Assembly: GCA_036382775.1 (NCBI GenBank)
Contig: DASVHD010000005.1
Location: forward strand, 1-64,000
DNA length: 64,000 nucleotides
DNA from: a bacterium
GTDB taxonomy: Bacteria; Hydrothermota; Tepidihabitantia; SM23-42; JAOAFX01
Reading direction: 5' to 3'
This document shows, in pieces, positions 1-6,991 of the stretch. Both the position numbers and the translations under genes were made by a program. Position 1 is the stretch's first letter; every line of letters begins with the position of its first letter. The notes beneath the pieces were generated by a model. The model did no database searches, had not been told where the DNA came from, and saw nothing but the letters and a program-made list of their open reading frames with translations.

Positions 1-84
1 GCGAAGTTTCTCAAGGATCTTTATTCTCAGCGGATGAGCCAGGGCATTAGCGATTTCGGCCTGCAAGTCGCGTCGATGTTTCAT
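1..84 (-). CDS. ArsR-family transcriptional regulator, N-terminal fragment
   Basis: Only the first 28 codons are inside the window; the gene runs off the left edge. The reading starts at an ATG at 84 and contains ALAHPLRIKILEKLR, the typical first helices of the ArsR/SmtB winged-helix repressor domain. The start is preceded by a near-consensus promoter that contains a 26-base dyad, as expected for an autoregulated repressor. The effector cannot be judged because the sensing residues lie outside the window. Confidence 0.7.
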   Translation of the reverse strand, partial: MKHRRDLQAEIANALAHPLRIKILEKLR

Positions 85-94
85 GGTATTATTA

Positions 95-126
95 TATGAT
101 TATATTTAAATATTCTCATATGTCAA
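95..126 (-). promoter_or_regulatory. Promoter of the ArsR-like gene with overlapping dyad operator
   Basis: On the minus strand TTGACA (121-126) and TATAAT (99-104) are separated by 16 bases. Bases 95-120 form a dyad: TATGA, two bases, ATATTTAAATAT, two bases, TCATA. All positions pair except the two-base spacers. It covers the spacer and -10 box, which is where ArsR/SmtB repressors usually bind. Confidence 0.6.
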
Positions 127-179
127 TAATTCCGATCGCCTTCATTGTGGGTTGCCGGGGTTAGGAATTGGGAAAAAAA

Positions 180-692
180 CTAAAAGGCCGTGCCGGCATC
201 CAGCGGCAGCGATTGACCGGCTTTTTCCTTGTCCAGCACGGTCATGATCTTCATGCTCAATTTGTCGTTGAACACGATTATCTGGTCGCTTTTCAACTCG
301 TATACTTTGAGATCCTTGAATTTTTCAGGCTGTTCCAGATAAAGGGCAAAAGTCACGTCATTCTTGACGACCTGGGCGAAGAAATCAATGAAGTCATCAA
401 GCTTGAGTATTTTGCAAATCGACGGGATCGTGATCTTTTCGTCGATCGACTTCTTTGATCGATCTTTCTGCAGATCGACATTAAAACCGATACCGTCCGC
501 CACGATCAGGCTCTCAATGCTTTTGATCGTGAATACGACCGGATACTTGAATTTATCCGTGAACTTGAAATTGTAATCGATCTCGAGGTATCCTTTGTCG
601 ATTTTCTTGCTTTGAATTATATGGATCGTCCCGAAAAGATCTTCGCCGCTGCCCAGCCAGTCCGGTAACTGCAAATGACTTTTATCCATCAT
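180..692 (-). CDS. Hypothetical protein, last gene of the pyr operon
   Basis: 170 residues, no signal peptide or membrane segment, rich in Lys and Asp, mixed alpha/beta in appearance. I do not recognise a family. Its ATG overlaps the pyrC stop in an ATGA arrangement (689-692), so it is translated with the pyr genes; a second ATG follows directly at 689. The position suggests co-expression with pyrimidine synthesis but no role can be read from the sequence. Confidence 0.65.
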   Translation of the reverse strand: MMDKSHLQLPDWLGSGEDLFGTIHIIQSKKIDKGYLEIDYNFKFTDKFKYPVVFTIKSIESLIVADGIGFNVDLQKDRSKKSIDEKITIPSICKILKLDDFIDFFAQVVKNDVTFALYLEQPEKFKDLKVYELKSDQIIVFNDKLSMKIMTVLDKEKAGQSLPLDAGTAF

Positions 693-1972
693 GCCCCACC
701 CCGGTATTTGATCTCACCGTTAATAATAACATAAGCCGGGCATCCTGTCAACTCCCGGTTCAGGTAGGGGGTGTTTCGGGACCGTGACCTGATCCTCTCC
801 TCGGTCAACCGCCACCGTTTGGAAGGCTCGATGACCGTAATATCGGCCATGGCACCCGGCTTGATAACACCGAGGTCCTCGCCGATGACGCGCGCCGGGT
901 TGATGGTCATTTTCTGGAGGACATCGATCCAGGTGAAATTCTCCTTGGTGATCAGTTCCGTTATGGTCATCGACAGAGCGGTTTCCAGTCCGGTCATGCC
1001 GAACGGCACCGAGGCGAATTCCAATTCCTTTTCCGCCTGCGTATGCGGCGCGTGATCCGTGGCGATCACATCGATCGTCCCGTCCTTCAGACCGGCAATA
1101 ACCGCCTGGCGGTCATCCTCGGTCCGGATCGGCGGATTGACCTTGTAATTTGTATCGTATGTTTCCAGCAGAGTATCGCTGAACGTGAAGTATTGCGGGC
1201 AGGTTTCCGCGGTCACTTTGATGCCTTCCTTTTTTGCTCTCCGGATCAAGCCGACCGCGCCTTTGCTGGATACATGACAGATATGAAGACGCGCGCCGGT
1301 GAAATGCGCCAGGATCAGGTCCCGGGCAACCATGATATCTTCCGCGATCGATGGTGATCCGGCCAGACCCAGCCTGGTTGATATGATGCTTTCGTTCATC
1401 AATCCACCGTGGCTCAAGTCCTGGTCCAGGCAGTGTTCGAAAATGGGCACCCCGAATGTTTTTGAATATTCCAGTGCATGCCGCAGAACGCCAGCATCAT
1501 AAACTGAATCCCCGTCATCAGAGAAAGCCTTGACGCCCGCTCTGACGAGCTCGCCGAACTCGCTGATCTCCCTGCCTTCGCGTTTCTTCGTGATCGCGGC
1601 AATGACGAACACGCGGCATAACCCGACACGCTGCGCTTCCCGCAGAACATAGTTCACGATCCCCTCGTTATCGATCGGCGGGTCAGTATTCGGCATACAG
1701 CAGATACTGGTGAACCCGCCACTCAAAGCGGCACTGCATCCGGATTCGATCGTTTCTTCATCCGGCCGTCCGGGATCACGGAGGTGACAGTGCAGGTCGA
1801 TAAGCCCGGGCACCGCGATCATACCCTGGGCATCTATCACCTGGGCGTCACGCGCCGTGATATGGTCATCGATCCTGGATATTTTATTGCCCTGCACCAG
1901 GATGTCCGTCGTGCCGTCGAATTTTGTCTTGGGATCGATCAAACGGCAATGACTGATCAGTAAACTACTCAA
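689..1972 (-). CDS. pyrC: Dihydroorotase
   Basis: 427 residues, the usual length of class I dihydroorotase, which interconverts carbamoyl-aspartate and dihydroorotate in cytoplasmic pyrimidine synthesis. The metal-binding HCH motif is at about residues 61-63 (DLHCHLRDPG); further expected ligands are seen at H180 (FEHCLD), H230/H233 (HICHVSS) and D306 in VIATDHAPH. The bridging position, usually a carboxylated Lys or an Asp, appears to be D153 in SDDGDS. The start overlaps the end of pyrB by 8 bases, so the two are translationally coupled. Confidence 0.95.
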   Translation of the reverse strand: MSSLLISHCRLIDPKTKFDGTTDILVQGNKISRIDDHITARDAQVIDAQGMIAVPGLIDLHCHLRDPGRPDEETIESGCSAALSGGFTSICCMPNTDPPIDNEGIVNYVLREAQRVGLCRVFVIAAITKKREGREISEFGELVRAGVKAFSDDGDSVYDAGVLRHALEYSKTFGVPIFEHCLDQDLSHGGLMNESIISTRLGLAGSPSIAEDIMVARDLILAHFTGARLHICHVSSKGAVGLIRRAKKEGIKVTAETCPQYFTFSDTLLETYDTNYKVNPPIRTEDDRQAVIAGLKDGTIDVIATDHAPHTQAEKELEFASVPFGMTGLETALSMTITELITKENFTWIDVLQKMTINPARVIGEDLGVIKPGAMADITVIEPSKRWRLTEERIRSRSRNTPYLNRELTGCPAYVIINGEIKYRGGA

Positions 1973-2888
1973 TCTTACCCCCCGCGAGGATGAACAGAAC
2001 CGCCATTCTCATAGCAACGCCATTCTTGACCTGCTCCAGGATCACGGATTTAGGTCCGTCCGCGACCTCCGGGTCGATCTCCAACCCCCGGTTCGTCGGG
2101 CCGGGGTGCATGATAATACCTTTGGGTTTCATCTTTTTTACACGGTCTGTTGTCAGCCCGTACAGATTGCGGTATTCCCGCGCTGACGGGAATAATCCCT
2201 TTTCCTGACGCTCCAGCTGAATTCTCAAAGCCATCACGACGTCAAAATCACCGATGATCTTGTCGAGGTCGTGGCTGATCTCGACGCCAAGCTCCTCAAT
2301 TCCGTAAGGCAGCAGGGTGGGAGGCGAACAAAGCACCACATCAGCGCCCAGTTTTTTCAGCCCGAAAATATTCGAACGGGCAACCCGTGAATGAGTGATA
2401 TCCCCCACGATCAATACCCTCAGACCTTTTACTGCGGGGAAATGGTGGGCCATGGTCATGATATCAAGCAGCGCCTGGGTAGGATGCTCGTGCGATCCGT
2501 CACCGGCATTGACTACAAAACTGTCAATCCGCTCAGCTAAAAACTTCGCGGCACCCGCCGCCGGGTGCCGGACGACAACGCCATCGACCTTCATGGCTTC
2601 GATATTCCGCGCTGTATCCAGCAGGGTCTCGCCTTTTTTGACGCTGGAAGAGGTCGTTGAAAAATTCACCACATCGGCAGACAGCCTTTTTGCTGCCATG
2701 CTGAAGGAAATCATTGTCCGGGTCGATGGTTCAAAGAACAGCATCAGGATCGTCTTTCCCCGCAGTGCCGGTATGATTGGGATCGGCCGCTCGAGTATCT
2801 CGAGGAATTTCTCGGCCGTGTCCAGGTACTGCGTAATATCCTTGGCCGCCAGTTCTTCGATACCCAGAAGGTCGATCTTAGGATTCAT
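1965..2888 (-). CDS. pyrB: Aspartate carbamoyltransferase catalytic subunit
   Basis: 307 residues, full length. It makes carbamoyl-aspartate from carbamoyl phosphate and aspartate. The carbamoyl-phosphate loop FFEPSTRT (51-58), the KKGET loop near residue 84, RHPA near 107, HPTQAL (135-140) and HPGPTNRG near the C-terminus are all present. No pyrI regulatory subunit lies nearby, so control of this enzyme is probably not of the E. coli allosteric type. It overlaps pyrR by 11 bases and pyrC by 8. Confidence 0.95.
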   Translation of the reverse strand: MNPKIDLLGIEELAAKDITQYLDTAEKFLEILERPIPIIPALRGKTILMLFFEPSTRTMISFSMAAKRLSADVVNFSTTSSSVKKGETLLDTARNIEAMKVDGVVVRHPAAGAAKFLAERIDSFVVNAGDGSHEHPTQALLDIMTMAHHFPAVKGLRVLIVGDITHSRVARSNIFGLKKLGADVVLCSPPTLLPYGIEELGVEISHDLDKIIGDFDVVMALRIQLERQEKGLFPSAREYRNLYGLTTDRVKKMKPKGIIMHPGPTNRGLEIDPEVADGPKSVILEQVKNGVAMRMAVLFILAGGKIE

Positions 2889-3519
2889 GTTTTTCCTTGT
2901 CCGTGATCGTCAGCTGTTTTATTTTTATACTTGCTTCCCGTGCCATCTTGATGCGTGCTCTTAATTTGGGTGGTTTCTTTGCCTTTTTGGCGTTTTTCTG
3001 GTGGAGGACCACGAACTCGTCGCCGTCCAGATCCTTGATAAAAACATCCACGATCTCGTCCTTCGCGGTCGACACTTTCTTGCCCACGTAATCTGCCTGG
3101 ATCGGCAGTTCCCGGTGACCACGGTCGACCAGGACCGCCAGCTGGATCGCCTTGGGTCTACCGAAATCGAGGATCTCTTCGATCGCGGCCCTGACGGTCC
3201 GACCGCTGAACAGCACGTCATCGACCAGGATCACGGTCTTTTTGTTGATATCAAATGTGATATTCGAACCTTCAATGATCGGCGTCTCTGAAACCAGCTG
3301 CAAGTCATCCCGGTACAGGGTGATATCGAGGGCGCCGAGTGGAAGTTTGATGCCTTCGCTTTCCTTGATGTAATCGACCAGCCGGCGAGCGATGAAATCG
3401 CCCCGCCGTTTAATACCGATGAATACTAAATTTCTTGAACCTTTGTTTCTTTCTATGATTTCGTGGGCGATCCGAACTAAAGCCCGCCTGATATCCTGGG
3501 TCTCCAGGAGGGTCTTCAT
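2878..3519 (-). CDS. pyrR: PyrR: uracil phosphoribosyltransferase / pyr regulator with a basic C-terminal tail
   Basis: 213 residues, first gene of pyrR-pyrB-pyrC. The PRPP-binding loop is at residues 96-110 (VILVDDVLFSGRTVR) and the family features RGHRELPIQADYVGK follow. PyrR is normally about 180 residues; here a Lys/Arg-rich tail of about 36 residues (from about 177) is added. In Firmicutes PyrR binds the 5' leader of pyr mRNA and causes attenuation. Here the promoter sits 8 bases before the ATG, so there is no leader to bind. The protein may act only as an enzyme, or may regulate in another way. Confidence 0.92.
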   Translation of the reverse strand: MKTLLETQDIRRALVRIAHEIIERNKGSRNLVFIGIKRRGDFIARRLVDYIKESEGIKLPLGALDITLYRDDLQLVSETPIIEGSNITFDINKKTVILVDDVLFSGRTVRAAIEEILDFGRPKAIQLAVLVDRGHRELPIQADYVGKKVSTAKDEIVDVFIKDLDGDEFVVLHQKNAKKAKKPPKLRARIKMAREASIKIKQLTITDKEKHES

Positions 3520-3527
3520 CGGAAATA

Positions 3528-3555
3528 ATTATAAGCAGAATCAAGGCCGTGTCAA
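3528..3555 (-). promoter_or_regulatory. Leaderless-type promoter of pyrRBC
   Basis: TTGACA (3550-3555), 16 bases, TATAAT (3528-3533), then 8 bases to the pyrR ATG. Transcription should start at or next to the start codon. No Shine-Dalgarno site and no attenuator hairpin fit in this space. Confidence 0.75.
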
Positions 3556-3595
3556 TACATATCGAATGCGCCAATTATTCGGTTTTCGACAAAAC

Positions 3596-3670
3596 GTAGC
3601 CGCAGGCTTTAGCCTGCGTTGAAATATATTGATAATCCGAGATGATCCGCACCTTAAAAGGTGCGACTAC
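3596..3670 (+). repeat. Bi-palindromic repeat of the GTAG...CTAC family
   Basis: 75 bases: GTAGC, a hairpin GCAGGC-TTTA-GCCTGC, a 29-base AT-rich spacer, a hairpin GCACCTT-AAAAGGTGC, then GACTAC. The outer ends are inverted. Similar elements occur at 50759-50815, 58186-58239 and 60238-60311, with different stem sequences. The rest of the gap to 3725 holds an AT-rich micro-repeat and nothing else recognisable. Confidence 0.7.
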
Positions 3671-3725
3671 ATCAATTACTTGCGTCCTGATATCCTGGTA
3701 CCCTGATCTGCTTATTACTGGCGTC

Positions 3726-4181
3726 TTACTGTGTCTTGAACTCCTTGACCAGCAGGTCGTCATAGAAATCCGCGTAGTAACTGACCCGGTCCTCCATCTG
3801 TTTGAGTTCATCGTAATCAAGCCCTTTGAGTTCCCGGTTCTCGGATATATACACCCACTCACCCCGCATGAAAAACTTGATCCCCATGAGCTGCCAGTTG
3901 ATCTCCAGCAGTTTGCGGTAGAACGGCAGGATGTTCTTCGACGGCAGGGTCATGATCGGGCTGGAGATCTCGATATAATCGATGTCGTTCAGTTTGAAGA
4001 TCTCGGTGTATATCAGCGCCGAACCGCGGTAAGCGGACCAGAACGTCTTGGGCTTCTGCCGGCACTGGTCAGGATTGAGCCCGTGGCTCGCCAGCAGGTC
4101 GTTGACCATCTTTTCATAAGGCGCGTAATCGATCGGTTCAGGTTTTGGTTTTGGTGCTTCTTTCTTTTCATTATCGGCCAT
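3726..4181 (-). CDS. YbjN-domain protein
   Basis: 151 residues starting at MADNEKK, chosen because GGAGAG precedes this ATG and the longer frame would overlap the upstream gene. After a charged Pro/Lys-rich N-terminus the protein shows the YbjN (type III secretion chaperone-like) pattern: ALIYTEIF, ILPFYRKLLEINWQLMGIKF, then RVSYYADFYDDLL at the end. The family is poorly characterised; members are small cytoplasmic proteins. It follows the HtrA-like protease gene by 8 bases and is probably co-transcribed with it. Confidence 0.65.
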   Translation of the reverse strand: MADNEKKEAPKPKPEPIDYAPYEKMVNDLLASHGLNPDQCRQKPKTFWSAYRGSALIYTEIFKLNDIDYIEISSPIMTLPSKNILPFYRKLLEINWQLMGIKFFMRGEWVYISENRELKGLDYDELKQMEDRVSYYADFYDDLLVKEFKTQ

Positions 4182-4189
4182 GGTCTCTC

Positions 4190-5005
4190 CTACTTTATTT
4201 TGCAACCGCAATTCTTGCAAAAATTCGAAGCGCTGTCGTTCGCGGTGCGGCACTGCGGGCAGGTCACCAGGGACACGTTAACGGTCTGTGCCTGCGCTGC
4301 CTGTTGCTGCGGCAGTTCCTGTTCCTTTTTCTTTTCAACCTTCAGGGTGCCGCAGTTCTTGCAGTACTCACCTGCGTTCGTCCTGATCAGATCGGATTGC
4401 AGGAAACCGCAGACCGGACAGTAATACATACTCAGCAGCTTGTCGAACTTCGAGTTAAGCATCTCAATGACCCCTTTGACCGTGTTGGACGGGATCGCGA
4501 AGGACATATTGTCGGCATCGCCGACCACCCAGGTATTGATGCCGATGACCTCGCCCTGCTCATTGATCAATGGTCCGCCGCTGTTGCCGGGATTGATGGG
4601 CACGTCCGTCTGGATATAATTGATGCCCTTGACCACCCGGTTCTTGCAGCTGATGATACCCTTAGATACCGTGAAATCATACCCGTACGGGTGGCCGATC
4701 GCGTAGACCTGTTGGCCCTCTTTCACCGTATCGCTGTTTTGCAGCGTGAGCGGCTCGGTCTTTACCCCCCCGATCACGGCAAAGGCAAAGTCCACGTCAT
4801 TGTCAGCCAGCACGATGGTCGCGTCCGTTTCTTTGCCGTTATGGTACGTCAACCGGACGAAAGAGTTCAGTTCAACGGTATGCTTGTTCGTGATCACCAA
4901 TCCCCGGTCATTGACATAGAACCCGCTGCCGCTTTTGTTATTCGCCGACCTGGTAATTACGATCGATTCTTTAATGCGTTCGATTATCGCCGAAATGTCG
5001 CTCAT
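4190..5005 (-). CDS. HtrA/DegP-like serine protease with two C-terminal zinc ribbons, apparently cytoplasmic
   Basis: 271 residues. Residues 1-190 form a trypsin-fold protease with a complete triad: H42 (TNKHTV), D72 (DVDFAF) and S142 (NPGNSGGP). No signal peptide or N-terminal membrane helix is visible and there is no PDZ domain, unlike DegP or DegS. The C-terminal part has CPVC...CKNC (C196/C199/C215/C218) and CPQC...CKNC (C249/C252/C263/C266), two zinc ribbons joined by a Gln/Ala/Glu-rich linker. The ribbons may replace PDZ domains in substrate or partner binding. The start has a strong AAAGGAGG site. Confidence 0.85.
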   Translation of the reverse strand: MSDISAIIERIKESIVITRSANNKSGSGFYVNDRGLVITNKHTVELNSFVRLTYHNGKETDATIVLADNDVDFAFAVIGGVKTEPLTLQNSDTVKEGQQVYAIGHPYGYDFTVSKGIISCKNRVVKGINYIQTDVPINPGNSGGPLINEQGEVIGINTWVVGDADNMSFAIPSNTVKGVIEMLNSKFDKLLSMYYCPVCGFLQSDLIRTNAGEYCKNCGTLKVEKKKEQELPQQQAAQAQTVNVSLVTCPQCRTANDSASNFCKNCGCKIK

Positions 5006-5061
5006 GAAAACCTCCTTTGAAAAATGCGGATATTCATCATCATTATCATTTAATGTTTCTC

Positions 5062-5089
5062 ATAATAGTCTTTAATCATTCCATTACAA
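5062..5089 (-). promoter_or_regulatory. Promoter of the protease-YbjN pair
   Basis: TTGTAA (5084-5089), 16 bases, TATTAT (5062-5067) on the minus strand. A leader of about 50 bases with AAAGGAGG follows. The -35 box lies inside the last codons of the upstream gene. Confidence 0.45.
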
Positions 5090-5867
5090 GACAGAAGGGG
5101 TTATTATAAACATCGATCAAACCTAATCGCTTTTGTTTTTCCAAGATCCGTATTATCGCTTTGCCGTGGATCCGATCATGCCAGATAAATCTTCTCAGTA
5201 CTTTCTTTAGGGTCCAGAGTTCATTATCCAATTCAAATATAAGCATATTATTATGCTTGCGATATAAAGCTTCAAGTTTTTTAAGACAAAATTTTCGGAT
5301 TGCCATAAAATCATCGCCCGTCTTTACCGGTAGCTTCATCCTGGACAGGTAGTAGTGCTGGCATCCTTTTACGTGGTCAAATATCTCCTGTATCGTGCTC
5401 GGATTATCACCATAAAATGTCTTTCTAACCCTGGCTTTATCCACCCAGTCTTTTAGCATGCTGTTAGCATAAAGCTGCCCGAAAGTTTTACCGGAAAAGT
5501 TGACAAGCGCAGTCAAAGTTCTAAATTCGTGCCCTGTTAATCTTGTTTTATCCGCTTCCAGTAATATTTCATTGTCTGCATCCTCAACCATGAGCGAACT
5601 CTCATGTGTTTGAACTATTTTTATTTCATGATCGCGCGCTGGCTTGATCTTTAACCATTTTAAATATGAGCCAACCTCCAGGTTTACCTTGGCAATGGCT
5701 TCTTCCCTGGTTCGACCCCGAACATATGCACCAGGCAGCTCAACTACGTACCCAATATAGCCTTTGCCATTCGTCTCGAATGCAAGAGTAAGCAGATCCG
5801 GTAATTTTATCTGCTGAATATTACTGCCTTTTTGCCTACTTGATGGCCTTCTTGAGGTTTTCTTCAT
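5076..5867 (-). CDS. HicB-like / DinB-like two-domain protein
   Basis: 263 residues from the ATG that overlaps the upstream stop (TGATG); a TTG five codons earlier is the alternative. Residues from about 20 to 85 look like an HicB antitoxin-type fold (GYIGYVVELPGAYVRGRTREEAIAKV). The second half resembles a DinB/YfiT four-helix domain, ending with RRFIWHDRIHGKAIIRIL, where histidines would bind metal. No HicA toxin is adjacent, so a toxin-antitoxin role is not supported. The fusion type is known in other bacteria; its substrate is unknown. Confidence 0.6.
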   Translation of the reverse strand: MKKTSRRPSSRQKGSNIQQIKLPDLLTLAFETNGKGYIGYVVELPGAYVRGRTREEAIAKVNLEVGSYLKWLKIKPARDHEIKIVQTHESSLMVEDADNEILLEADKTRLTGHEFRTLTALVNFSGKTFGQLYANSMLKDWVDKARVRKTFYGDNPSTIQEIFDHVKGCQHYYLSRMKLPVKTGDDFMAIRKFCLKKLEALYRKHNNMLIFELDNELWTLKKVLRRFIWHDRIHGKAIIRILEKQKRLGLIDVYNNPFCLVME

Positions 5868-6652
5868 CAACTGGCTTTGCAAAGCGTAACGATTTTCTTG
5901 TAGTACGCTTCAACCCGGGGTTCGATCATTTGCCGCAGTGAAAACGCCTGCTCTTTGATCAGCCAACCCAGATGATCTTCAACCGGCTCCCGGCGCGAGG
6001 TGAAGAGAATATCACCATCAGGGCTTTCCCATACGTACAAACCACGCGCTTTTCCTTTATATAAAAGGATCAAATATTCATTGTCTTTCTTCCTCAGCCA
6101 CATAGCAAGGGCATTGCCAGGTCCCTCAAACGTGTCGTATAGCGCCGTGACCGCAGCTTCGACGTGCCTATGAGCTTCCAGCAATTCTTCGAAATAATGT
6201 GGTATCACCTCCGAATCTATTATCATAAAAGACTTTGATTCAAAATTATGCTCTTTTTTCAGTGATCCGTAAATATTTTCATAGTTCGAAAACATTCCAT
6301 TGTGCATGGAAACGAGCTTATGACTTCCGGGACAGGTTAATGAGTATGGTTGGGTACATTCAGGATTTCCGACCGTCTCTTTGAAATCAGGTGATGCCTT
6401 GCGCACGTGCCCCAGGACCTGCGAGATCTTTTGCTCAGGTATTGCTGATCGAAGAAGCTTTACCGGGCTTTCATCTCTGAACCCAAACTTGATGCACTGT
6501 ACAGGATCCTTTAATAGCGCGATGCCCGCGCCGTCGCCGCCGACCGGGGTTTTTTCGATGGGTAGCTGCGCTTTTTCCATATCAGCCAGGATATCCATGA
6601 CCGCGCTTGAGCTGATCGCTGTTTTCCCGAAGTATCCGAATAATCCGCACAT
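5867..6652 (-). CDS. Class II glutamine amidotransferase-domain protein
   Basis: 261 residues starting at MCGLFGYFG, where Cys2 becomes the N-terminal nucleophile after Met removal. A longer upstream frame reads through repeats and is rejected because the Cys must follow the start. The fold is seen in HVRKAS, the oxyanion/Asn region SMHNGMFSNY and DSEVIPHYFEE. Only the glutaminase/Ntn domain is present (no synthetase or SIS domain), as in the YafJ/EgtC-like group. The substrate cannot be told. Confidence 0.8.
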   Translation of the reverse strand: MCGLFGYFGKTAISSSAVMDILADMEKAQLPIEKTPVGGDGAGIALLKDPVQCIKFGFRDESPVKLLRSAIPEQKISQVLGHVRKASPDFKETVGNPECTQPYSLTCPGSHKLVSMHNGMFSNYENIYGSLKKEHNFESKSFMIIDSEVIPHYFEELLEAHRHVEAAVTALYDTFEGPGNALAMWLRKKDNEYLILLYKGKARGLYVWESPDGDILFTSRREPVEDHLGWLIKEQAFSLRQMIEPRVEAYYKKIVTLCKAS

Positions 6653-6662
6653 AATACCCATG

Positions 6663-6691
6663 ATTATACATAGATAATATCTCTTTTTCAA
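6663..6691 (-). promoter_or_regulatory. Promoter of the amidotransferase gene
   Basis: TTGAAA (6686-6691), 17 bases, TATAAT (6663-6668), 10 bases before the ATG at 6652. The predicted leader is only 3-4 bases long. Confidence 0.6.
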
Positions 6692-6700
6692 CAAAAATCT

Positions 6701-6938
6701 GTCATTGCGAGGAATCCCGCATTCTTGTTTTTTACAATAAAAAACGGGAGACGAAGCAATCTCTTTCCCCTTTCTGTCATTCTGAGTTTCGAGAAGCGAA
6801 ATGAAGAATCTCAGATTGCTTCCCCACGTTCCTCGGGACACCATTTATCCCTCACCCCTACCCTCTCCCTTACAAAGGGAGAGGATTAAGGTGAGGGTTG
6901 AATTTAAGAGGATGCGCACAAAGAATGCTCGCAATGAC
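6701..6938 (+). repeat. Composite MITE-like element made of nested inverted repeats
   Basis: The ends are perfect inverted repeats, GTCATTGCGAG (6701-6711) and CTCGCAATGAC (6928-6938), with inner arms GAAGCAATCTC and GATTGCTTC. Two other repeats sit inside: one of the GTCATTCTGAG...GAAGAATCTCAG type near 6775-6813 and one C-rich/G-rich palindrome near 6848-6898. It fills the gap between the amidotransferase promoter and the ileS promoter. It encodes no protein. Confidence 0.75.
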
Positions 6939-6955
6939 TAATTTAGCAAGGCACG

Positions 6956-6983
6956 TTGACATGTGGTGATTTTTCGGTATAAT
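6956..6983 (+). promoter_or_regulatory. Leaderless-type promoter of ileS
   Basis: TTGACA (6956-6961), 16 bases, TATAAT (6978-6983), 8 bases before the ATG at 6992. There is no Shine-Dalgarno site and no room for a T-box leader. Confidence 0.8.
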
Positions 6984-6991
6984 TCAACCTT

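Noticed and set aside
3520-3720. Possible PyrR attenuator or riboswitch upstream of pyrR
   Set aside because: The hairpins belong to the GTAG...CTAC repeat family and lie upstream of the promoter, so they are not transcribed with pyrR.
5076-5867. HicAB toxin-antitoxin system
   Set aside because: Only a HicB-like fold joined to a DinB-like domain is seen; no HicA-like ORF lies on either side.
5867-6844. Longer amidotransferase with 64 additional N-terminal residues
   Set aside because: The nucleophile Cys must directly follow the initiator Met (MCGLFG), and the extra codons translate intergenic repeat DNA.
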